A stretch of DNA of 64,000 nucleotides. Source: VAZQ01 sp035293945 (GTDB lineage Bacteria > Pseudomonadota > Alphaproteobacteria > Rhizobiales > Xanthobacteraceae). Each line of letters begins with the position of its first letter. The first letter of the stretch is position 1. The DNA is taken from contig DATGLV010000043.1 in assembly GCA_035293945.1 (NCBI GenBank), forward strand, positions 1 through 64,000. The letters run 5' to 3'. The position numbers and the translations under genes were made by a program. Below the pieces are notes generated by a model. That model saw only the letters and a list, made by a program, of their open reading frames with translations. It was not told the DNA's origin and made no database searches. Positions 43,078 through 50,340 of the stretch are shown one piece after another.

Positions 43078-44253
43078 ATGTCAGCTATCGTGAACAAGCC
43101 TGCGGACATTCTGCGCGAGCCGACCGGCCCGCTTGCGGACCTCGGCACCAGGGCGGGCCTGTTACCGCGCCAGCGGATCAAGGGCCTGATCCGTCGCCGG
43201 ATGATCCAGGCCTCGAGCGATATCGACGAGACGCAGATACAACCTGCAAGCCTTGATCTGCGGCTCGGCACCAAAGCCTACCGCGTGCCGGCGAGCTTCC
43301 TTCCCGGCAAGGCCAAGACGGTCGAGCAGCAGCTCGCCGAGCTGGAAGTAGACGAGATCAATCTCGAGGCTGGCGCCGTGCTCGAGCGTGGCACCGTCTA
43401 TTTGGTCGAGCTCATGGAGCACTTGAGCCTGCCGGAAAGCGTATCGGCGCTCGCCAACCCGAAGAGCTCGACCGGGCGGCTCGACGTGTTCACCCGCCTG
43501 ATCGCCGACCATAGCGACATGTTCGACAATGTGCCCGGCGGCTACCAGGGCCCGATCTACACCGAGATATCGCCGTCGAGCTTCTCGATCCGGGTGCGCA
43601 AAGGCTCACGCCTCAATCAAATCCGCTTTCGCAGACGCAATCCGGCGCAGGCCGAGACCGCGCGGTTTGCGCTGTCCGATCGCGAGCTCCTGGAGCAGCA
43701 CAGGCAGCTTGCGCTGGTTGATGGCGAAATCCAGCTGCGCAACGGCCTGGTGCTGAGCGTAGATCTGAGCGCCGGCGAGCCGGGCGGACTGGTCGGTTAT
43801 CGGGCGCAGAAATTCACCGGCGTTATCGATGTCGACAGCATCGCCGAATACGACCCGCGCGATTTTTGGGAGCAGGTGCACGTCCGCAACTACAACAAGC
43901 TGATCTTAGATCCCAATCAGTTCTATATCCTGGCGTCGCGCGAGCGCATCCACATCCCGCCCGACTGGGCAGCCGAGATGGTGCCGATCGACCCGATGAT
44001 GGGCGAGTTCCGTGTGCACTATGCGGGTTTTTTCGATCCGGGCTTCGGCTTCACCGAAGAGGGTCGCCCCGGCAGCCGTGCCGTGCTCGAAGTGCGCAGC
44101 CATGAGGTGCCGTTCGTGCTCGAGCACGGCCAGGCGATCGGGCGGCTCATCTACGAGCCGATGGCAGAGACACCCGATGTGCTCTACGGCCAGACCGACA
44201 CCTCGAACTACCAGGGGCAAAGCCTGAAGCTATCGAAGCATTTCCGGGTGTGA
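43078..44253 (+). CDS. dcd: 2'-Deoxycytidine 5'-triphosphate deaminase (double-length alphaproteobacterial type)
   Basis: A 391-aa protein of the DCD family, which converts dCTP to dUTP for thymidylate synthesis. It is about twice the length of the E. coli enzyme and contains two dUTPase-fold halves. The first half has QPASLDLRLGTKAYRVPAS, ANPKSSTGRLDVFTRLI and GGYQGPIYTEISPSSFSIRV; the second has FYILASRERIHIPPDWAAEM, MGEFRVHYAGFFDPGFG and LEVRSHEVPFVLEHGQ, ending YQGQSLKLSKHFRV. The ATG at 43078 (MSAIVNKP) lies after a palindromic repeat, excluding the longer open frame. Confidence 0.88.
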   Translation: MSAIVNKPADILREPTGPLADLGTRAGLLPRQRIKGLIRRRMIQASSDIDETQIQPASLDLRLGTKAYRVPASFLPGKAKTVEQQLAELEVDEINLEAGAVLERGTVYLVELMEHLSLPESVSALANPKSSTGRLDVFTRLIADHSDMFDNVPGGYQGPIYTEISPSSFSIRVRKGSRLNQIRFRRRNPAQAETARFALSDRELLEQHRQLALVDGEIQLRNGLVLSVDLSAGEPGGLVGYRAQKFTGVIDVDSIAEYDPRDFWEQVHVRNYNKLILDPNQFYILASRERIHIPPDWAAEMVPIDPMMGEFRVHYAGFFDPGFGFTEEGRPGSRAVLEVRSHEVPFVLEHGQAIGRLIYEPMAETPDVLYGQTDTSNYQGQSLKLSKHFRV

Positions 44254-44273
44254 AGCTCTCGCCTCTCCAACGG

Positions 44274-44343
44274 TCGTCGCTACGAAAGCAGGGACCCAGA
44301 CAGCGCGTACGCGTGTCTTCCTCGCGCTACGCCCGGCACGACG
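44274..44343. repeat. Dispersed palindromic repeat, family A, degenerate
   Basis: CGTCGCTACGAAAGCAGGGA followed by CCCAGACAGCGCGTACGCG; only the left arm is well kept. It lies between convergent genes. Confidence 0.5.
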
Positions 44344-44387
44344 CCGCGGTCTGCCGCCTGCTCACCATCGACAAAACGACGCCAGGC

Positions 44388-44870
44388 CTACCGCTCCTCG
44401 CGTTTGGTTTGCTCCATCGCTGCCGCCCGTCTGCGATCGCCGTCTGAAATCAGCCAATAGAGTCCGCCGAGCGCCAACAGCAGCCCGCCAAAGCCGAGCA
44501 GGGTTTGATAATCGAGTGACTCGAAGTCGCGCAGCATCAATTTGCGTGCGATCACCAGAATGGCGATCAGCACGACGATGCGCGCTTGGATGGCGCCGGA
44601 ATGCTCGGTCAGCGCCACGTAGACCGAGTGATTGAACTCGAGCAGGATGACGATGGTGAGAATGAGCCCGAAGGTATCCTGCAGCGCCGCCTTGTCGAGG
44701 AATGCTTCTCCTAGCGCGAGGTCGTTCACGAGCTTCACGGCGACGAACGCGATCGCGAATACGGTGATCACGCCGAGCATGACCAGGACGGCGACGAGGG
44801 CGGCACGCTCGAACTGCCAATAGATGGGAAGCTTCGACCGCTTGGTCTTGCCGGAGTCATCGGCCGCCAT
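44388..44870 (-). CDS. psiE: PsiE-family membrane protein (phosphate-starvation-inducible)
   Basis: A 160-aa integral membrane protein with four helices (ALVAVLVMLGVITVFAIAFV, FGLILTIVILLEFNHSVYVA, ARIVVLIAILVIARKLM, LLGFGGLLLALGGLYWLI). The segment LEFNHSVYVALTEHSG and the following IARKLML match the PsiE family, whose biochemical role is unknown. The start (MAADDSGKTK) overlaps the end of a small upstream gene by 14 bp, implying coupling. No Pho box was identified. Confidence 0.82.
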   Translation of the reverse strand: MAADDSGKTKRSKLPIYWQFERAALVAVLVMLGVITVFAIAFVAVKLVNDLALGEAFLDKAALQDTFGLILTIVILLEFNHSVYVALTEHSGAIQARIVVLIAILVIARKLMLRDFESLDYQTLLGFGGLLLALGGLYWLISDGDRRRAAAMEQTKREER

Positions 44871-45075
44871 TGTCCGCCTCCTTGCTGCCGGCGTCTCCTT
44901 CCAGCCGGTCAGGGAGCATCACGGCGAGCGCTTGTCCCGGCGAACGCAAGCCGCGCTCCGCCACTTCCTGTGCAACGCCGTCGGCCGCGAGCTTGCCGTA
45001 ATCCGCCATGATCGCGCTGAATGCCGTCATCATCTCGGGCACTTGTTCGGGCCCTCCGCCGCCACCACCACCCAT
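44857..45075 (-). CDS. Small hypothetical protein upstream of psiE
   Basis: A 72-aa product, MGGGGGGGPEQ at the start, then MMTAFSAIMADYGKLAADGV and a polar tail. GGAGG sits five bases before the ATG, and the 3' end overlaps the psiE-family gene by 14 bp, which together support a real gene. The Gly run at the N-terminus is unusual. No family recognised. Confidence 0.5.
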   Translation of the reverse strand: MGGGGGGGPEQVPEMMTAFSAIMADYGKLAADGVAQEVAERGLRSPGQALAVMLPDRLEGDAGSKEADNGGR

Positions 45076-45255
45076 TGCTGCCTCCGATCAGATGCGACAC
45101 GCTGGCAACTCTTCGCACCTGCAACAAACAACGACAAAGCTCGGTATTTTCACTTCGAGGATGCCCGCCGTCACCCCGAATGAAGATTTGTTCATCTGCC
45201 ACGAGATGCCCGGGTGAGCAGGCCCCCAATAAGGTCAATTCGTATACTTAAAGCT

Positions 45256-45269
45256 TGCATACGTATGCA
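45256..45269. promoter_or_regulatory. Perfect 14-bp palindrome, candidate operator
   Basis: TGCATACGTATGCA in the 247-bp gap between the divergent psiE-side and amine-oxidase operons. Its position fits a dimeric regulator site, but no regulator gene is adjacent. Confidence 0.35.
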
Positions 45270-45322
45270 GTTACCATTGCTGAGATCGAGCACATCCGCT
45301 AGCTAATTGTTTCGCTGGCTGG

Positions 45323-47497
45323 ATGGCGACTCGGATGGACAACCGAGAACAGGGGATATTGGGGCCGCGAACAATGGCCTCCGGGAAGGAGTTCCGCGTC
45401 GCTATCGTGGGCGGCGGGCCCGGCGGACTGTTCGCTGCTTGGCATCTCGAGGCCAAAGCTGGCGCCACCTGCAAGGTAACGATCTACGAGGCGACGGATA
45501 GGCTCGGCGGCAAGATTTCCACCGGCAGCTTTCCCGGCATCGGCATCTATGAAGCGGGCGCTGCCGAGATCTACGACTATTCGACCCTCGGTCAGGATCC
45601 TCTGCGCGAGTTGATCGAGAAGGAGCTCGGGCTCGAAATCAAACATATCTCCGGCGGGGCCTGCATACTCGATGGCCATGTGCTGCAGGACATCAATGCG
45701 CTGGGACCGCAATTCGGCATGGCAGCACGCGATGTGGCGCATGCGTTCCGCCAGCGCTGCGCCCGGCTCATGAGCCCCGGTGTTTTCTATCGTTCCGATG
45801 TCGCGGCCGATAACCGGCATCCCTGGGCCAGCATTTCGGCCGCTGAAATTCTCGCCCAGGAGATCAAGGACGAAACGGCGCGGCGCTATATCCGCGTCAT
45901 GGCGCACAGCGATGTTGCGGTACCGCCACATCTCACAACAGGCTTGAACTTCCTCAAGAACGTGTTGATGGACGTCGAGGGCTATCTTTCGGTCTACTCC
46001 ATCGTCGGCGGCAACGAGCAGATCGTTGCACGACTGGCAAGGGAAATTTCGGCCGACATCCGTCTCAATTCGGTGGTGCGCGCGATCGAGCCGCTCGCGG
46101 ACGGCACCTATCGGATCCAGGCGATGACGGACGGGGCGAGCGAAACCGCGATTGCCGATTTTGTTGTGCTGGCGCTGCCGCTCACCGCGCTGTCGATCAT
46201 GGATTGGCGCTCCCCTGCGCTGCGACGCGCCATGGAGAAGCACGTCGCCTATTTCGATCGGCCTGGCCACTATGTGCGCGCCACTTTGCTGTTCGAGCGA
46301 CCGTTCTGGCGCGAGCATGTGACCGGCAACTGGTTCATGCTCGATGCATTCGACGGCTGCTGCGTCTATGACGAGAGCTCGCGCAACGAGATGGGCGGTA
46401 GCGGCGCATTGAGCTTCCTCATCGCCGGCAATGCGGCGCTCGGCCTCGCCAATATGAGCGATGACCGCATCGAACAGCTTTGCCTCGATGCACTGCCTCC
46501 GCAAATGCAGCACGCGAGAGCCCTGCTGGTCGACCGCCGCATTCACCGCTGGGTCGCGACCGTCAATGCGGTGCCGGGCGGCCTGCCGGAACGCAGCCGG
46601 CTGGAGAACCATCGCCCCGATCCGCAGCGCCTGCCGGGCCTGTTCGCAGTCGGCGATTACATGTTCGATGCGACGCTCAACGGCGTGCTCGATTCCGCCG
46701 ATACGGCAAGTGACCTGATCCTGTCCGACATCATTTTCCGTCGGCTTGCCGAGCGGCAGCGCCTTGCGGCCGGTGGCGAAGCGGCTACACCCTTGGCCAA
46801 TGAGCTGTTGCGGCGCGTATTCGATGCGTCGTTGCTGGCCGACCTCATCGCCATCGCCTATGGGATGCGGCGCGGCGGCAAAATTCTCTGCATCGGCATG
46901 GGTATGCGGGCCGTGGCCGCGGAGCTGCGGACCTTCGGATTCGATGCGTGCAGCATCGAACAGCGCTTCGAGCCGCGGATGATTGCGGGCGGAACGGCAG
47001 GCGGTGATCTCATCGCCGACATGGCTGATCTGCCGTTTACCGACGGCTGTTTCGACGTAGCAATTGAGCGCGGGCTCTGCGGCCTGGCGCGTACCGAGAT
47101 CGCGGGCGCTCTCAGGGAGCTGCGGCGCGTGACGCGGAGCGGGATCGTTCTCGGATCGGTGACCACCGATCTTGCCATCGATCTCATCGAGCGCTTCGAG
47201 CTTGCCGCCGGGGTCGAGACGCTGACCTCGCGCTGGGACTGGTCGGAGATGATGTTCGCATCAGGTTTTGAGCACGCGCTTGCTGACCCGGCGCGGCTGG
47301 CTCGCGCCTGGAAGCGGGCAGAGGAGGCCGGCGCCGGCCCGGGCCACTGGTACGAGGACGCCGATGCCCTGAACTACTGCTTCTACCGGATCACCGAAGC
47401 GGCGGCGCATTGGCCGGAGGTCGGCCGCGAACGCGGCGACGCCCACGATCCTGCCGCGATGCAGAGGCATCCGGCGCGGACTGTGGTGGCGTCATGA
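45323..47497 (+). CDS. Flavin amine oxidase-like protein fused to a methyltransferase-like domain
   Basis: A 724-aa two-domain protein. Residues about 20-470 form an FAD-binding amine-oxidase/protoporphyrinogen-oxidase-like domain: VAIVGGGPGGLFAAWHLEA, EATDRLGGKISTG, and the C-terminal flavin motif LFAVGDYMFDATLNGVLDSA. Residues about 500-700 look like a class I SAM-dependent methyltransferase: GGKILCIGMGMRAVAAELRT, LIADMADLPFTDGCFDVAIE and LRELRRVTRSGIVLGSV. Both nucleotide-binding motifs look intact. Start choice is uncertain (45323, 45335 or 45374); no good ribosome site is seen. The stop overlaps the next gene's ATG, so the pair is coupled. The substrate is unknown. Confidence 0.75.
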   Translation: MATRMDNREQGILGPRTMASGKEFRVAIVGGGPGGLFAAWHLEAKAGATCKVTIYEATDRLGGKISTGSFPGIGIYEAGAAEIYDYSTLGQDPLRELIEKELGLEIKHISGGACILDGHVLQDINALGPQFGMAARDVAHAFRQRCARLMSPGVFYRSDVAADNRHPWASISAAEILAQEIKDETARRYIRVMAHSDVAVPPHLTTGLNFLKNVLMDVEGYLSVYSIVGGNEQIVARLAREISADIRLNSVVRAIEPLADGTYRIQAMTDGASETAIADFVVLALPLTALSIMDWRSPALRRAMEKHVAYFDRPGHYVRATLLFERPFWREHVTGNWFMLDAFDGCCVYDESSRNEMGGSGALSFLIAGNAALGLANMSDDRIEQLCLDALPPQMQHARALLVDRRIHRWVATVNAVPGGLPERSRLENHRPDPQRLPGLFAVGDYMFDATLNGVLDSADTASDLILSDIIFRRLAERQRLAAGGEAATPLANELLRRVFDASLLADLIAIAYGMRRGGKILCIGMGMRAVAAELRTFGFDACSIEQRFEPRMIAGGTAGGDLIADMADLPFTDGCFDVAIERGLCGLARTEIAGALRELRRVTRSGIVLGSVTTDLAIDLIERFELAAGVETLTSRWDWSEMMFASGFEHALADPARLARAWKRAEEAGAGPGHWYEDADALNYCFYRITEAAAHWPEVGRERGDAHDPAAMQRHPARTVVAS

Positions 47498-48390
47498 ACA
47501 TGCACGCGGTTCCGGAAGCTCGTATCACCACCGGGCAAGAGGCCGCGCCAGCGCAGGCTTGGCGCATCGCGTTTCCGGTCGATGCGGGACTCCACGCGGC
47601 GCCGCTTGCGGTCATCCGGGAGCCGATGAATGCCGTCGCGGTCGCAAGCCCGGTCGACCTCAACGAGGCGCTCGCCGCCTCGGCGGCGCCGCAGGATGGC
47701 TCGCTGCTTGTCATCTGGATCAGATCCGCGCCCGGCAGCGCGCTCGATCTCGATGCGCGCCTGCAGGCCTGGATCAAGGCGGGGCTCGCGCCCAACCAAT
47801 CGGCGGTGCACGCCAGCATCAAGTCGGTGCGGATTGAGTGCACATCCATTCGGTGCATCGTCCACGCGGCGCCTGAGCAGCTCGCCGATGCCATGGATGC
47901 GGTCGCCCGCTTCGTGCCGGTGTTGCGCGCAACAACCGAGCTTGAAGCCCGCATGACGGCGACCTGGCCGCGAATCAAGGCGCACACGCCGTTGACGCAT
48001 GCGGTGACGCGGGCGCAATTGCGGTTGCAGCGCGAAGTCGACGGCGAGACGGAGCGCGCCACCGAAATGAAGGCGATGCATCTGCGCCTTGCGACGGCGC
48101 TGGAGCAGCTCGATCAAACGCTCTCGGCCACATCCAAGCGCATTTATGCGGATCTGGCGGCGGCCGCCGCGCTGCCGGATCGGGTGGAAATGCTCGAGGA
48201 TCCTATCCAGTTCGCGCTCGACCACTACGAGCTCGCCAATTGGCGGCTGACCGAGATCGGCGCGGCGCGCACCGGCAAGGCCCTGGAGGTGCTGATCATC
48301 CTCATTCTTCTCGCCGACTTCTGCATGCGCGTGCTGGAGTATTTGCTCCCCTATGTGAGCTCGTGGTTCTCGCCGATCATCCCGGGATAG
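47494..48390 (+). CDS. Hypothetical protein with C-terminal membrane anchor
   Basis: A 298-aa protein. The N-terminal 130 aa look globular (WRIAFPVDAGLHAAPLAVIR, LLVIWIRSAPGSALDLDARL). A helical, probably coiled-coil stretch of about 100 aa follows (AQLRLQREVDGETERATEMK, LEQLDQTLSATSKRIYADLA), and then a C-terminal membrane helix (ALEVLIILILLADFCMRVLE). The mix recalls RMND1/DUF155-type proteins, which also end in a helix, but I cannot confirm that. The ATG overlaps the upstream stop as ATGA, so it probably works with the amine oxidase-methyltransferase, perhaps anchoring it to the membrane. Confidence 0.7.
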   Translation: MNMHAVPEARITTGQEAAPAQAWRIAFPVDAGLHAAPLAVIREPMNAVAVASPVDLNEALAASAAPQDGSLLVIWIRSAPGSALDLDARLQAWIKAGLAPNQSAVHASIKSVRIECTSIRCIVHAAPEQLADAMDAVARFVPVLRATTELEARMTATWPRIKAHTPLTHAVTRAQLRLQREVDGETERATEMKAMHLRLATALEQLDQTLSATSKRIYADLAAAAALPDRVEMLEDPIQFALDHYELANWRLTEIGAARTGKALEVLIILILLADFCMRVLEYLLPYVSSWFSPIIPG

Positions 48391-48569
48391 TTGTTGTCGT
48401 GCGCTATTCGGTACCGTGACGGGGATTTAATTTCGCTGCGGTGGAGGTGCCCGGGAAGCACGCGTTTTCGCAAGTAATTGTCTTGGATCAAATCCCTATT
48501 TGCGCCGCCCCCGCTCTGCGCGGAGCCGGGCCGCGCGCGAAAAAAGTTGCCCGCGCGCCGTCCCGTCCA

Positions 48570-49448
48570 TCATCGAACCATGAAAAACCGGTCCACTTCC
48601 CAGCGGCGCCAGAAATGCGGGGCAGACGCGCCGTCACGATGCTGTCCACCTAACGCCGCCATCAGCCAGGCAACTGCGGCTCCAATCAAGAGCGATGCCG
48701 CGATCATGAAGGCCAGAATCACGGCGGCATGCCCCGCACGACGGATCGCGTCGGCCGACTGACTGATTGCCTGATCGACGCGCGCCTCGGCGCCGGGCTG
48801 CGGCAGCCCGGTGCGGGCTTCCACGAGCCGAATGAGATGAGTGCGATCATCTCCGGACATTCCGGAACGGCCCAGCCCCGCGGTGATGATGCGGGCGGCC
48901 TGGGCTCGCAACTCGTTATCGTTTGCCGGATCTACGGGCCGGCTGTCGGAACGGAACAGGCGGTCGAGCTCGGATGCCAGCAACGATTCGGCGTTCGAAG
49001 CGGTCGGCGTGGTCAGGGCCGCGCTGGTTGGCGCCGCTTTGGTGGTCGCGAAAGCCAGAAGGGCCGCCAGCACAATCGACAGGCCCCAGACTACGAGGCC
49101 ATGCACCCCGTCAACGAACTCGACCTCCTCCGGAGAGGCCTCACCCGAAGGCGGGCGCAGCCGGCCTGCCAAGTAGCCGCCAAGCGCGAAGCTCGCAATC
49201 GCGGTCAGCAGCAGCCACAGGCCGGCGATTACGGCCAATGTGGCGGAGGTATCGCGCCAGCTCGCAGAGGGCGACGCGACTGCGAGGCCGATGCCCGTGC
49301 CGAAAGACAGTAGAACGAAGGAGAGTGCCGAGGCGCCGAAGGCGCCGGCGACAATCGGGCTCCAATGGATGTAGGTCGCGCCGGCAACTGCGGAGGGCAC
49401 GACCGGACGCCGCGCGCTCGCATCGGCCGGATGGAATTGGTCGGTCAT
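48570..49448 (-). CDS. Hypothetical multi-pass membrane protein
   Basis: A 292-aa protein with about four helices: WSPIVAGAFGASALSFVLLS, ATLAVIAGLWLLLTAIASFA, VHGLVVWGLSIVLAALLAFA and AAVILAFMIAASLLIGAAVA. The YIHWSPIVAGAFGA opening and GGYLAGRLR motif are shared by a group of Hyphomicrobiales membrane proteins of unknown function. It starts 20 bp after a membrane microprotein gene that has a strong EcfG-type promoter, so it probably belongs to the general stress regulon. Confidence 0.75.
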   Translation of the reverse strand: MTDQFHPADASARRPVVPSAVAGATYIHWSPIVAGAFGASALSFVLLSFGTGIGLAVASPSASWRDTSATLAVIAGLWLLLTAIASFALGGYLAGRLRPPSGEASPEEVEFVDGVHGLVVWGLSIVLAALLAFATTKAAPTSAALTTPTASNAESLLASELDRLFRSDSRPVDPANDNELRAQAARIITAGLGRSGMSGDDRTHLIRLVEARTGLPQPGAEARVDQAISQSADAIRRAGHAAVILAFMIAASLLIGAAVAWLMAALGGQHRDGASAPHFWRRWEVDRFFMVR

Positions 49449-49468
49449 GGCACCAGCCTATCGATGTC

Positions 49469-49543
49469 TCAACGCAAGCCGAGAAATGAAAGGATGAACA
49501 TGATGACCACAATCAAGCCGATCAGATAAATGATGCCGTTCAT
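49469..49543 (-). CDS. 24-aa membrane microprotein
   Basis: The product is a single hydrophobic helix (begins MNGIIYLIGLIVV, ends SFLGLR). GGAGG lies five bases before the ATG. A perfect EcfG-type promoter sits 50 bp upstream. Peptides of this kind are widespread in Hyphomicrobiales and are often missed by gene callers. Role unknown; single-helix peptides commonly modulate membrane partners. Confidence 0.75.
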   Translation of the reverse strand: MNGIIYLIGLIVVIMFILSFLGLR

Positions 49544-49592
49544 GGTGGCCTCCATAGGGCGACAAGCCTCAAACCCGGAATACCCGAGGACC

Positions 49593-49617
49593 AACGGGAG
49601 CGAGGCTTGTCGGTTCC
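49593..49617 (-). promoter_or_regulatory. EcfG-type general stress promoter of the microprotein gene
   Basis: Minus strand: GGAAC, 16 nt, CGTT, a full match to the alphaproteobacterial EcfG consensus. The predicted transcript start gives a leader of about 40 nt before the ATG at 49543. Confidence 0.8.
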
Positions 49618-49869
49618 TGTGGCGGCGAAAAGATCGGCGATCGGAAACACGTTTAAAAATGTCAACTAACAGACCATCTTCGGCTGCAGCGGAGGCTCTC
49701 CCTCGCTGGTGTGCTGGTGCGATGCACACGCGCCGTCCTGTTCGATTGCTGCTTGATTTAACCGAAGCAAGTACGTTTGGTTCCTGAGGACGGTGGCCCG
49801 TCGCACTTCCCCGGCGCGGGCCCTATTTTGTGCAAACGGGAACCGAAGATCTGATTTGGAGGTTTGAAT

Positions 49870-49967
49870 CGGTGTGCAAAGCGCAGCGGCGATGTGACCC
49901 TCCCGGGGCCCGCATGTTGCGCTGAGCTGCAGCCCCGCCCCCTCTGACGCAAAGGGGGCGGGGCTTT
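49870..49967 (+). ncRNA. Candidate small RNA
   Basis: A GC-rich hairpin with T4 has no protein gene upstream on its strand for more than 1.4 kb. About 100 nt before it lies GGAAC-N17-GGTT (49839-49864), one mismatch from the EcfG consensus. The interval contains an exposed anti-Shine-Dalgarno-like CCCTCCC (49898-49904). This is inference from signals only. Confidence 0.35.
49932..49967 (+). terminator. Strong intrinsic terminator
   Basis: GCCCCGCCCCCT and AGGGGGCGGGGC form a 12-bp perfect stem followed by TTTT. Confidence 0.85.
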
Positions 49968-50169
49968 TCGCTGCCGCTCGATGGAGACGCGCGCGTTAAC
50001 AGTGGGTCGTGGTCACCTCGTGCACGCGATTGCCGAGGTGCGGCGCGCTGAAGGACCCAAGAGCGCGTCGGGCCGCTTCACGCGGGCGCTGTGAATTCGG
50101 CAAGCTTACGGCTTGCAATAAGAGGTTGAGCCACGAACCGTGGCAAGGCTGTCTCGGGATATTGCCGCC

Positions 50170-50275
50170 GCCGGCTTGTAAACGGCGCCATCGAGGTGCA
50201 GGACGACCATGTCCGATTGGAGGTGGCTCTCTCTTGGCGGCTGGGCGCTGCTGGCCGACAAGACAACAGCGGGTC
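50170..50275 (+). pseudogene. Remnant of a polyhydroxyalkanoic-acid-system (phasin-like) protein gene
   Basis: The frame reads LVNGAIEVQDDHVRLEVALS followed by WRLG; one base later the neighbouring frame gives ALLADK. Intact proteins of this family end in a G-x-I-x-V-x-DDHVRLEV-x-LPWLLA-x-LA block. No start or N-terminal part is recognisable upstream, so this is a decayed C-terminal fragment. Confidence 0.5.
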
Positions 50276-50340
50276 ATCCGGGCGAACGACGCGTCGATAT
50301 TGGAGAAACGCAGTCCCCGCATGCCGTAGGATATCGCTGA

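Larger units (their letters stand above)
49544..50340. other. 797-bp region without an intact protein gene
   Basis: It holds an EcfG-type promoter (49593-49617), a candidate small RNA ending in a strong terminator (49870-49967), and a decayed fragment of a polyhydroxyalkanoic-acid-system protein gene (about 50170-50275). The rest shows no coding signal. Confidence 0.6.
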
